From Bog-756 sp036511155 (lineage in GTDB: Bacteria > Actinomycetota > Acidimicrobiia > Acidimicrobiales > RAAP-2), in the NCBI GenBank assembly GCA_036511155.1, contig DATCCR010000245.1, forward strand, positions 1-36,697: a DNA stretch of 36,697 bases. The letters run 5' to 3'. The first letter of the stretch is position 1; every line of letters begins with the position of its first letter. This document shows, piece after piece, positions 15,902 through 22,880 of this stretch. Both the position numbers and the translations under genes were made by a program. The notes beneath the pieces were generated by a model. It was not told where the DNA came from. It did no database searches and saw nothing but the letters and a program-made list of their open reading frames with translations.

Positions 15902-16741
15902 TCAACTGCGATTGCGGGCGGTGAGTAGTAGGTACTCCCAGTCCATGACCGTCGTGTCGGTGCCATAGTCGAAGCGTCGGGCGAGGTCGGCGAGGTCGCG
16001 GTCCAGCGCATCAATCCGATCAGGGTCGTCGGCGATTCCCCGGTAGGCGGCGATCGTCGGGCCATAGTGAGTCTTGAAGTACTCGCGGAATGTCTCGGGG
16101 TCGTCGAAACGATCTACTCTGACGTTGTCCCGGCGGGTCGCAACGTCAGTGACTCGGTCGCCGAGCAACGTGCGCACATGGTCCTCGTCGCCCCACAGCG
16201 GAGGCGGCAGAGCCCCCTGAGGCGGCGGTGGCGCGTACGGCTTCATCGTGGCGAGCATGTGACCGAGGAACCCCTCCGGAGTCCAGCTGAGTAGGCCGAC
16301 GGTACCGCCGGGGCGGCAGACCCGGATCAGTTCGTCGGCAGTGGCTTGGTGATGGGGGGCGAACATGACACCGACACAAGATAGGACCACGTCGAATTCG
16401 CCGTCGGCGAACGGCAATGCTTCGGCGTCCGCCTCGCGCCACTCCACCTCCACGCCGTGCTGGGCGGCCCTATTTCGCCCCGTCTCGAGCAGTTCGGGTG
16501 TGAGGTCACAGGCCACGACGCTCGCTCCGGTCAGGGCTGCGGGAATGGTGGCGTTGCCTGTCCCAGCGGCCACGTCCAATACCCGGGCCCCGGGCCCAAC
16601 CCCGCATGCCTCGACCAGGACGGCACCCAGGTCCGGAATGATCTCAGCGGCCACGCTGGGGTAATCGCCCAGGGCCCACATGGCCCGGTGTTTGGCCTTG
16701 AGGGCCTTGTCTGCCTCGACGGTGTCGCTCAGTGCAGTCAT
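15902..16741 (-). CDS. Class I SAM-dependent methyltransferase (UbiE-like)
   Basis: 279 residues. AKHRAMWALGDYPSVAAEIIPDLG precedes motif I VLDVAAGTGNA, then motif II VVACDLTPELLETGRNRA, WREADAEALPFADGEFDVVLSCVGVMFAPHH and the post-motif GGTVGLLSWTPEGFLGHMLATMKPYAPPPPQGALPPPLWG. This belongs to a well-populated actinobacterial family of small-molecule methyltransferases; the substrate is unknown. The ATG at 16741 has AGGAAGAGAG just upstream. It is divergent from the HxlR regulator, so control by it is likely. Confidence 0.9.
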   Translation of the reverse strand: MTALSDTVEADKALKAKHRAMWALGDYPSVAAEIIPDLGAVLVEACGVGPGARVLDVAAGTGNATIPAALTGASVVACDLTPELLETGRNRAAQHGVEVEWREADAEALPFADGEFDVVLSCVGVMFAPHHQATADELIRVCRPGGTVGLLSWTPEGFLGHMLATMKPYAPPPPQGALPPPLWGDEDHVRTLLGDRVTDVATRRDNVRVDRFDDPETFREYFKTHYGPTIAAYRGIADDPDRIDALDRDLADLARRFDYGTDTTVMDWEYLLLTARNRS

Positions 16742-16920
16742 CGCATCTCTCTTCCTATGGCCGCGTACAGCACTTCGGGATGGACGATGAGCCGAACACA
16801 AGTCGTGAGCTGGCCCGATCGCCGGGGGGCTGATCCTCATCGTCACCGCCCTTGAATCAAAGCTATGGAAGAGCCGGTCCTCGGGCTAGTACAAGATCTG
16901 GACTGATAGCGTGCGCAGGC
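16742..16920 (+). promoter_or_regulatory. Divergent promoter region of the methyltransferase/HxlR pair
   Basis: 179 bases. TAGCGT at 16907-16912 fits TANNNT and lies eight bases before the GTG at 16921, implying a leaderless HxlR transcript. No clear operator palindrome was found. Confidence 0.45.
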
Positions 16921-17598
16921 GTGGGGTCCGGGTACTACCAGTTCTGCCCCGTCGCCAAGGCGATGGAGCTGCTCGACGAGCGTTGGACCCTGCTCATCGT
17001 CCGCGAGCTGGTGAGCGGGAGCCAGCAATTCAACGAGCTGCGCCGCGGTCTGCCCCGAATGTCGCCGTCATTGCTGTCCAAACGGCTGCAACAGCTGGCA
17101 CGGGCTGGGATCATCGAGAGGAGGGTCGACGGGAGCGACGTACGGTACGTCCTGACGCCCGCGGGTCAGGAGCTCCAACCGGTGGTCGAGGCGCTGGGCA
17201 TTTGGGGTGTCCGTTGGATCGGCGAACTCGGCGACGAGGACCTCGATCCGAAACTCCTCTTGTGGGACATGCACCGCAACATCGACCACGCCGCCGTCCC
17301 CGGTGGGCGGACCGTGGTCCGGTTCAATTTCCCGGACGCACCAGCAAAGGCCCGTGATTGGTGGATGGTGATTACCGTCGATGACGCCGACGTGTGCGAT
17401 GTGGACCCCGGTCACCCAGTGGCCGTGACAGTGACCGCCAGCCTGCGCCGCATGGTCGAGGTCTGGCGCGGCGACTCAGAGTGGTCCGACGCCCTTCGTT
17501 CCGGCGAAATCGAAGTGAGCGGTCCCGATGCACTTCGCCGGGCCCTGCCGCTGTGGTTCACGCTCTCGGTGTTCGCTTCAGTCCCTCGGCCTGTGTAG
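16921..17598 (+). CDS. HxlR-family transcriptional regulator with C-terminal SCP2-like domain
   Basis: 225 residues from the GTG at 16921. The N-terminal winged helix (YYQFCPVAKAMELLDERWTLLIVRELVSGSQQFNELRRGLPRMSPSLLSKRLQQLARAGIIERR, then YVLTPAGQELQPVVEALGIWGVRW) is a full HxlR domain including the conserved Cys near its start, a redox or electrophile sensor in some members. The C-terminal 110 residues (VVRFNFPDAPAKARDWWMVI, then VEVWRGDSEWSDALRSGEIEVSGPDALRRALPLWF) resemble an SCP2/sterol-carrier fold found in this subgroup, possibly binding a ligand. The frame is open to a TTG at 16852, but family similarity begins at the GTG and a TANNNT box sits correctly for it. Probable regulator of the divergent methyltransferase. 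Confidence 0.85.
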   Translation: MGSGYYQFCPVAKAMELLDERWTLLIVRELVSGSQQFNELRRGLPRMSPSLLSKRLQQLARAGIIERRVDGSDVRYVLTPAGQELQPVVEALGIWGVRWIGELGDEDLDPKLLLWDMHRNIDHAAVPGGRTVVRFNFPDAPAKARDWWMVITVDDADVCDVDPGHPVAVTVTASLRRMVEVWRGDSEWSDALRSGEIEVSGPDALRRALPLWFTLSVFASVPRPV

Positions 17599-17849
17599 TT
17601 GCTCAACGGCGCCGATCGCCCAGCCCAAGAGCTCTCCGCTCTGAGATCCTTTCGCCGCAGTTCGCGATACTCATTACCAAACACGGATGGCGCTTGAGTG
17701 CTCCGTAGGATGACGAGCTCAGCCATCGAAGGACGAACAAGGGGTCAACACCAATCAGCCCCAGGACGAGACACTCCCCGATGCGCTGGGTATCCCACCC
17801 GCACCGTTCAGCGACACCCCATAAGGGGTCTCATTAGCAACTTGCGGGC
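17599..17849 (+). other. Non-coding or decayed segment before HNH fragment
   Basis: No supported gene. It contains CCAATCAGCCCC (17751-17762), an approximate inverted counterpart of GGGGTCTGATTGG at 18745, and the junction motif GGTCTCATTAGCAACTTGCG (17827-17846) directly before the HNH fragment. Confidence 0.5.
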
Positions 17850-18026
17850 AATCTGGCCCTGCTCTGCACCCACCACCACCGGCTCAAGACCTACGAGGGA
17901 TGGATCCTGGAACGGCACGGGCCGAGCGACGAGGATCCCCAGTGGTCCTTCACGCCCCAGCCGGTCTTCGGCCAGGAGCCCGACCTCGGCCACGACCGAC
18001 CGCCCGAGACCACACCCCGGGAGTGA
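17850..18026 (+). pseudogene. Diverged 3'-end fragment of a DUF222-HNH gene
   Basis: In the frame starting at 17850 the sequence reads NLALLCTHHHRLKTYEGWILERHG, then DPQWSFTPQPVFGQEPDLG and a stop at 18024-18026. It is homologous to the C-terminus of the 13679 gene (NLALLCHHHHYLKTYEGWTLERMG, then PEWSFTPMPPFGQEPD) but from a different paralogue. It lacks DUF222 and most of the HNH core and has no start. The homology begins at the same codon as the fragment at 18771. Confidence 0.85.
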
Positions 18027-18089
18027 GGGGGCTAGAGCTCGCCGGTCTCTTCGAGCCGAGTCCCGCCTCCGCGAACCGGAGATCACGGC

Positions 18090-18200
18090 ATCAAGGCTAC
18101 CGAGGTGTTCGCCAAGGGACCTGAGCCTCTGATCAACGACGGAGTTCTTCGTATCTCGGCTGAGCCGATACTGGACGCGCTGCACCTCATCGGGAGGTGA
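18090..18200 (+). pseudogene. Possible C-terminal gene fragment
   Basis: The frame ending at the TGA 18198-18200 reads GIKATEVFAKGPEPLINDGV and onward to ALHLIGR, which has plausible protein character for about 37 residues, but upstream it degrades into a Pro/Ser-rich read and then a stop. No family recognised. It could be the tail of a deleted gene or chance. Confidence 0.25.
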
Positions 18201-18214
18201 CAAGGGGTCAGTAT

Positions 18215-18571
18215 TCAGCCGGTGGCGACACCGCCCTTGTTCTTCCTGAAGAGCTGGCTGACCCACTGACGAGTTGTCCCAAATGCCTCTGCTACCTCGT
18301 TGGCAGTCCGGCCCTCCTCTTTGAGAGCGATCACAGCGGACCGTCTAACCTCTCGCCTGCTCTCCTCGTAGGCCTCCAGCAATGTGCTTATCCGCCTGCT
18401 CCAGGCCGCTGAGTCATGTCGGGCGAACGCCTCGGTCACCGTCATGCCGGCCTCTTGGTCCGCTATCGCAGCCGCGGTCTCTTCGTTGAAGCCCAGGATG
18501 CCTTCGATGAGCCGTATCCCCGCCTCGACGTGACTGATCTCGTCCTCGACAAATTGCTCTTTTGCCGCCAT
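18215..18571 (-). CDS. Small helix-turn-helix DNA-binding protein
   Basis: 118 residues from the ATG at 18571. The N-terminal part is acidic and helical (AAKEQFVEDEISHVEAGIRLIEGILGFNEETAAAIADQEAG), followed by WSRRISTLLEAYEESRREVRRSAVIALKEEGRTANEVAEAFGTTRQWVSQLFRKNKGG, in which residues about 88-112 form a homeodomain-like HTH (ANEVAEAFGTTRQWVSQLFRK). Likely a regulator or an accessory DNA-binding protein. The start is supported by TAAAAT on the minus strand (plus-strand ATTTTA at 18579-18584) seven bases upstream, a leaderless arrangement; the frame remains open to 18772 with other ATGs. It lies between the two HNH 3'-end fragments. Confidence 0.7.
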   Translation of the reverse strand: MAAKEQFVEDEISHVEAGIRLIEGILGFNEETAAAIADQEAGMTVTEAFARHDSAAWSRRISTLLEAYEESRREVRRSAVIALKEEGRTANEVAEAFGTTRQWVSQLFRKNKGGVATG

Positions 18572-18578
18572 TGGGGGG

Positions 18579-18584
18579 ATTTTA
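18579..18584 (-). promoter_or_regulatory. -10 box (TAAAAT) of leaderless promoter for the HTH gene
   Basis: TAAAAT, then seven bases, then ATG at 18571. It decides between several in-frame ATGs. Confidence 0.45.
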
Positions 18585-18770
18585 CTCAGTGGATCGCCCT
18601 TTGCCGAAACCGCATCGGTGGCCATCATGGTCATCCTGGCCCTGCCTAGTTCCTCAGTCGCCGGTGCCCCCGCTTGCTCCAGTAGTACCTCGTGACCATC
18701 CGCAGCGCGACTTGCCCGGATGTGCAGGTGTGGGGGGCCGCAGGTGGGGTCTGATTGGCGATTTGCGAGC

Positions 18771-18923
18771 AACCTCGCCCTCTTGTGCCATCACCATCAC
18801 TACCTGAAGACGTACGAAGGGTGGACCCTCGAGCGGATGGGCACCGAGGCCGACGGAACGCCCGAGTGGTCGTTCACCCCGATGCCGCCCTTCGGGCAGG
18901 AGCCGGACCCACCCGGGGGCTGA
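18771..18923 (+). pseudogene. 3'-end fragment of DUF222-HNH gene, right copy of the 143-bp repeat
   Basis: 18771-18913 repeats 15068-15210 with one mismatch and encodes the same C-terminus, NLALLCHHHHYLKTYEG, through FGQEPDPPGG and a stop. After 18913 the two copies differ in DNA but still both encode the final Pro-Gly-Gly. Upstream the sequence is unrelated to the HNH gene and instead carries GGTCTGATTGGCGATTTGCG (18748-18767), similar to the sequence before the 17850 fragment. No start codon or DUF222 part. Confidence 0.9.
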
Positions 18924-19351
18924 TCCCGGGTGACCGCCGGGCACCGTGCATTTCGACAGTTCGTCCTCGACGGGACTGCGCGTGCGGTGGGCCGGTCGGT
19001 GTTCGACCCCGGAGCGAGTATGGTGAATACACGCATCGAGGGCTGTTTGCGCGATGCCGAACGAATCGACTGCTGGCAGTCAACGCTGACTGCGGCGTCG
19101 ATCGTGTCGTTGCTTGCGTCTTCGGACCGGCAGCTGGTGCGACAGGAACCCCTGTGAACTCTCCGAGGTTCTGCGCCACTGACTGCGGTCGAGCGCCGAT
19201 GCCGACACGTTCACCACTCGGCGCGTTCAGGAGCCACCCGTACTGCCGGCGTCCCATCGACGCCTAGGAACGGGCGACCGGGGATCGTTGGGCCGCATCT
19301 GGTCCTACCCGTCCACAGGACGAGTCGAACTCAACAACAAGGAACACACAG
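18924..19351 (+). other. Gene-poor stretch right of the HNH fragment
   Basis: Short open frames exist on both strands but none has protein-like composition or a ribosome binding site. I see no repeats or RNA structure here beyond short chance matches. Confidence 0.5.
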
Positions 19352-19549
19352 ATGAATCACCACATGGAAATCACACGCGCGATCGAGCGGAGCCGCGCAC
19401 GGACGGAGCAGGCAGAACGCCAGCTCCGGAAGCTTCGCGGCGAACCACTCGCTGCACCGCTCGCCGAACTGGACAGCCTGCTCGTCTACGAGCTGGGCCT
19501 GGAAGCACGCCTCTCCGAGATCCTCGACCGGACCGCAGTCCTGCGGTAG
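19352..19549 (+). CDS. Small coiled-coil protein
   Basis: 65 residues: MNHHMEITRAIERSRARTEQAERQLRKLRGEP, then LAELDSLLVYELGLEARLSEILDRTAVLR. It is predicted as two amphipathic helices joined by a Gly/Pro turn, highly charged, with no membrane segment. AAGGAA lies about eight bases upstream of the ATG. Codon positions look normal for the genome. No family recognised; it may be a small structural or regulatory protein. Confidence 0.55.
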   Translation: MNHHMEITRAIERSRARTEQAERQLRKLRGEPLAAPLAELDSLLVYELGLEARLSEILDRTAVLR

Positions 19550-19705
19550 CTCCACCCAACGCACGGGGCCACCTGGCACTCCGGCGCCACCCCACCGTTG
19601 TCGGGAACCTCACGCCGCACGGTCGGATGCACGGTCGGATGCCGGGGCTGATCGGATCCGTTCCCGGTACCTCCGTGCATGGGCGTCGCCCGGCCCGCCT
19701 GCGGC

Positions 19706-19711
19706 TACGTT
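19706..19711 (+). promoter_or_regulatory. Probable -10 box (TACGTT) for the GAP-family gene
   Basis: TACGTT fits TANNNT about 30 bases upstream of the GTG at 19741; GGGAGGAG lies between them. Just upstream is a 12-base direct repeat, GCACGGTCGGAT twice. Confidence 0.4.
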
Positions 19712-19740
19712 GAGACGGAAATCGACCGGGAGGAGTGCAG

Positions 19741-20412
19741 GTGCGGCAGGTCATCGGGGAGATACTGCCCTTCGCCGTCATCGTGATGGTGTCGCCGATC
19801 AACATCGTCGCCGCCATCCTGCTGCTCTTTTCGAAGCGGCCGCTCGCCAATGCGTCGTGCTATCTCGGCGGGTTCGTAGCCGGTGTGGCGGTCGTCGTGG
19901 GCGGGATCACCGCCCTGGCCGGCGCCATCCACCTGGACCCCGGTAGTGACCGGTCGAGAGGGGCGTCGGCGCTGCTGCTGGCTCTCGGCGTCTGGCTGAT
20001 CATCCGAGCCGTGCAGAAGTTCCGTGGCCGGGCGGGCCAGGACGGCAAACCCTCGCTGCCCGGATGGATGGACGGGATCGCCGGGTTCGGCCCCGGCCGG
20101 TCGCTCGCCGTCGGGGCCGGCATCGGTGCGGGCAACCCCAAGAACATCGCGGTCGCCATGGGTACCGCGGTGGCGGTGTCGTCCTCCGGGCTCCCGGTCG
20201 GGCAACAGGTGGTCGTCCTGGCAATCTACGTCGTGCTGGCATCGCTCGGTGTCGCCGCCCCGATCGTCGCCATGCTCGTCCTGGGCGACCGCTCCGACGC
20301 GGTCCTGGACGGTTGGAGGTCGTGGCTCACCCGGAACAACGCCGCCATGATGGCCGTCATCTACCTGTTCCTCGGCGTCTACCTGATCGGCCAGAACCTC
20401 GGGGGCGCCTGA
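19741..20412 (+). CDS. GAP-family (Sap/LysE-like) membrane protein
   Basis: 223 residues with about six hydrophobic helices: ILPFAVIVMVSPINIVAAILLLF, CYLGGFVAGVAVVVGGITALAG, ALLLALGVWLIIRAV, then after a loop GAGIGAGNPKNIAVAMGTAVAV, VVVLAIYVVLASLGVAAPIVAMLVLG and NAAMMAVIYLFLGVYLIGQNL. The SPIN and NPKN motifs at equivalent points of the two halves are characteristic of the GAP/Sap family, related to LysE exporters. In mycobacteria a GAP-type protein takes part in exporting glycopeptidolipid-type lipids; the cargo here is unknown. The GTG at 19741 is five bases after GGGAGGAG; an in-frame GTG at 19735 overlaps that site. Confidence 0.8.
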   Translation: MRQVIGEILPFAVIVMVSPINIVAAILLLFSKRPLANASCYLGGFVAGVAVVVGGITALAGAIHLDPGSDRSRGASALLLALGVWLIIRAVQKFRGRAGQDGKPSLPGWMDGIAGFGPGRSLAVGAGIGAGNPKNIAVAMGTAVAVSSSGLPVGQQVVVLAIYVVLASLGVAAPIVAMLVLGDRSDAVLDGWRSWLTRNNAAMMAVIYLFLGVYLIGQNLGGA

Positions 20413-20422
20413 CCCCGCCCCT

Positions 20423-20890
20423 TCAGCCCCGGCGGTGCCTCGACAGCAGCGCATCGACGTCGGACCACCCGAAGCCGACCGACTCGCCGAGTATCCGCCG
20501 GGTGGCCGGGTCGACCAGGACCAGGAACGGGTAGCCCGTGACCCGGTAGTCGGTCCAGGCGGGATCGCTCATCACGACCTCCGTCCTGGCCAGGGCGGCG
20601 ACCTCCGAGGCCTCGACCGCACCGGGACCCTTGGTCACCACCACGACATCGACCCCCGCCGGCGGCTCCGACAGTCCCGTCCAGAACAGGTCGCACCCGT
20701 CGCAGTTGGTGGTCAGGAAGACCAGGAGGACGGGACGGGAGCCAGCAGCCAGCTCGATGAGGACCGGGGTGCCGTCCGGCCGCACCCCGGACACGTCGGT
20801 GGCCGGCCATGTCGGAGGGGCGTCGTCGACGCCGGACGGAACGGGACGGAGCCCGGCCACGAACTCCGGGTCGGACAGGGGACCGGTCAC
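20423..20890 (-). CDS. Thioredoxin-fold protein with CxxC
   Basis: 155 residues, no signal peptide. PVLLVFLTTNCDGCDLFWTGL contains a C63-D-G-C66 redox motif after a beta strand, and VTGYPFLVLVD gives the cis-Pro region (P121) of the thioredoxin fold. The N-terminal part (PPTWPATDVSGVRPDGTPVLIEL) resembles the first strands of TlpA/MauD-like proteins. It is likely a cytoplasmic thiol-disulfide or peroxide-related protein. The GTG start at 20890 has GGAGGTGA just upstream. The zinc-ribbon gene lies 37 bases upstream on the same strand, so the pair is probably an operon. Confidence 0.75.
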   Translation of the reverse strand: MTGPLSDPEFVAGLRPVPSGVDDAPPTWPATDVSGVRPDGTPVLIELAAGSRPVLLVFLTTNCDGCDLFWTGLSEPPAGVDVVVVTKGPGAVEASEVAALARTEVVMSDPAWTDYRVTGYPFLVLVDPATRRILGESVGFGWSDVDALLSRHRRG

Positions 20891-20927
20891 GACGTCACCT
20901 CCGGTCGGAGCGCGGCGCCGGAGGGGC

Positions 20928-21203
20928 TCAGGCCGGATCGGACTCGAGGACCTCGAGGACCTCGACGCCCTTGCCGTTCCCGCACCAGCGGCAGGTGACC
21001 TCCTCGACCGTCTCGTCGAGCACCTCTTCGTCCTCGATCGTCAGGTCCCCGCCCACCGAGAAGTGGTGGAACGCACTGGTGCGGCGGGTGGTCACGACGT
21101 TGAACCGGGTCAGGTTGCCGCAGGCCGCACAGCGGTAACGGACGACATCCCCCGTGGTGGGTTCGGAACGGGCGGTGGCAGTGGCTGCTGAGTCGGTTGG
21201 CAC
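20928..21203 (-). CDS. Small C4 zinc-ribbon protein
   Basis: 91 residues from a GTG at 21203. RYRCAACGNLTRFNVVTTRRTSAFHHFSVGGDLTIEDEEVLDETVEEVTCRWCGNGKGVEVLE places two CxxC knuckles (CAAC, CRWC) about 45 residues apart, a typical zinc ribbon. An acidic linker separates them. Conserved in actinobacteria by recall but without a known role. TACCGT (plus-strand ACGGTA at 21211-21216) lies seven bases upstream of the GTG, which supports leaderless expression. Divergent from the exonuclease gene. Confidence 0.75.
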   Translation of the reverse strand: MPTDSAATATARSEPTTGDVVRYRCAACGNLTRFNVVTTRRTSAFHHFSVGGDLTIEDEEVLDETVEEVTCRWCGNGKGVEVLEVLESDPA

Positions 21204-21210
21204 GCCACCA

Positions 21211-21216
21211 ACGGTA
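21211..21216 (-). promoter_or_regulatory. -10 box (TACCGT) of leaderless promoter for the zinc-ribbon gene
   Basis: TACCGT, seven bases, then GTG at 21203. Confidence 0.45.
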
Positions 21217-21287
21217 GTCGCGACGTGGGTCCCCCCGTCCTCCACCGGTCGACCCGACCGGACTTCCGCCACCGAACACCTGTTCGC

Positions 21288-21293
21288 TACAGT
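21288..21293 (+). promoter_or_regulatory. -10 box (TACAGT) of leaderless promoter for the exonuclease gene
   Basis: TACAGT, six bases, then the ATG at 21300; no Shine-Dalgarno present. Confidence 0.5.
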
Positions 21294-21299
21294 GGGCCC

Positions 21300-22880
21300 A
21301 TGGCACTCGCCGTCCAGGGGTCCTTCGACGACCTCGGCACCCCGCTCAGCCAGGTCACGTTCGTGGTCCTCGACGTCGAGACCACCGGGGGTTCGCCGGC
21401 CTCGGCGTCCTTGACCGAGGTGGCGGCCGCCCGGTACCGGGGCGGCGAGCTGCTCGCCACCTACCAGACGTTCGTCCGTCCCGACGAGCGGATCCCGCCC
21501 TACATCACGGCCCTCACCGGCATCAGCGACGCCATGGTGGCCGACGCCCCTCGCATCGGCGAGATGCTCCCCTCGTTCCTCGAGTTCCTGGGCGGCGGCG
21601 TCGTCGTCGGTCACAACGTCCGCTTCGACCTCTCATTCCTCAACCACGCCCTCGAGTCGACCGGCCGGGTGCGGCTGGCCAACGCAACCGTCGACACCCT
21701 GGCGCTGGCCCGCCGGCTGGTGCGCGACATGGTCGCGAACTGCAAGCTCGGCACCCTGGCGGCCACGCTGCGGCTCCCCCACCAGCCGAGCCACCGGGCC
21801 CTCACGGACGTCCTGGCCACCGGCGACCTCCTCCACGCCCTGCTCGAGCGGGCCGGCTCCTACGGCATCGTCGGGCTGGAGGAGCTGCTCGACCTGCCGA
21901 GGATGGTGGGCCACCCCCAGGCGGCCAAGCTCAAGCTCACCAATCGCCTCCCCCACAAGCCGGGCGTCTACTGGTTCTGCGACGCAGCCGGTCACGTGCT
22001 CTACGTCGGCAAGGCCACCGACCTGCACAGCCGGGTCCGCTCCTACTTCTCGGGCGACACCCGCAACAAGGTCGGTCGGCTGCTCCGCCAGATGGACGCC
22101 GTGCACCACCGTGTGTGCCCCGGTCCGCTGACCGCCGCCGTCCTCGAGGGACGGCTCATCCGCTGTTGGGCGCCGCCGTTCAACGCCCAGGGGAAGGTCA
22201 AGCGGCGGGACCCGGGGACAGCGGTCCGGGATGCGTTGCCTGCGACGATCCCCGCCGCCGATGGGACGAAGCCGGCGCGAAAGCGCCCGAGCCGACGCCG
22301 GCGTACGTGGACGGCCGAAGACCTGTCGGGTGACCCGGTCGAGCTGCTGGAGCCGTTCGCCGAAAAGGTAGCCCAGTTGTCGCGGCTGCAACGCTACGAA
22401 GATGCCGCCCGGGTGAGGGACGAGGCCGATCGGGTCCGGCGCCTGCTCGTCCGCCACCGGCTGGTGGAGTCGCTCCGGCGGGCGGGGCGCACGGTGCTGC
22501 TGGTCGGCGGCGAGGGGACGGTCGAGCTCGACGGCGGCCTGCTGGTGGAGACCGGCTCCTTGTTCGACGGCGGCGGTGGTCTCGACCCGGCGTTCACCGT
22601 CAGCGCCGACGGCCACGACAACGAGCGGATCATCGTGGCCCAGTGGCTACGGGCCAACGCCGACAAGGTCCGGGTGCTGGAGTCCGACGGGCCCGAGGGG
22701 ATGGCCATGCCGGCGGACCGGGTCCCGAGGCTGGGCGAACTCTGCGCGGCGTTCGCCACCGGCGCGTCGGGCGCAGCGCACACGCCGACCCCGCCGACCC
22801 CGCCGATCCCGCCGATCCGAGGGACCCGCCTCAACTCCCGGGCTGCGACTCCTGCTCGGCCACGGACGCCTCGTTCGTGA
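21300..22880 (+). CDS. DEDDh 3'-5' exonuclease fused to UvrC-like GIY-YIG nuclease domain
   Basis: 526 residues. Domain 1 (about 18-185) is a DnaQ-type exonuclease: VVLDVETTGG with D25 and E27, GHNVRFDLSFL, and HRALTDVLAT with the DEDDh His and last Asp. Domain 2 (about 215-300) is a UvrC N-terminal-like GIY-YIG nuclease: LPHKPGVYWFCD, LYVGKATDLHSRVRSYF, then the catalytic-type Glu in VLEGRLI. A UVR-like helix (KVAQLSRLQRYEDAARVRDEADRVRRL) follows. This architecture is known in actinobacteria and recalls E. coli Cho. It is expected to act in DNA repair. The Thr/Pro-rich C-terminus overlaps the convergent trpD stop by 50 bases. Confidence 0.9.
   Translation: MALAVQGSFDDLGTPLSQVTFVVLDVETTGGSPASASLTEVAAARYRGGELLATYQTFVRPDERIPPYITALTGISDAMVADAPRIGEMLPSFLEFLGGGVVVGHNVRFDLSFLNHALESTGRVRLANATVDTLALARRLVRDMVANCKLGTLAATLRLPHQPSHRALTDVLATGDLLHALLERAGSYGIVGLEELLDLPRMVGHPQAAKLKLTNRLPHKPGVYWFCDAAGHVLYVGKATDLHSRVRSYFSGDTRNKVGRLLRQMDAVHHRVCPGPLTAAVLEGRLIRCWAPPFNAQGKVKRRDPGTAVRDALPATIPAADGTKPARKRPSRRRRTWTAEDLSGDPVELLEPFAEKVAQLSRLQRYEDAARVRDEADRVRRLLVRHRLVESLRRAGRTVLLVGGEGTVELDGGLLVETGSLFDGGGGLDPAFTVSADGHDNERIIVAQWLRANADKVRVLESDGPEGMAMPADRVPRLGELCAAFATGASGAAHTPTPPTPPIPPIRGTRLNSRAATPARPRTPRS

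Noticed and set aside
17412..17726. Minus-strand 104-codon frame over the 3' end of the HxlR gene
   Set aside because: Overlaps the well-supported regulator and has no start signal or motif.
18930..19157. 75-codon open frame right of the HNH fragment
   Set aside because: No ribosome binding site, no recognisable pattern, and an equally long frame opposite; not supported.
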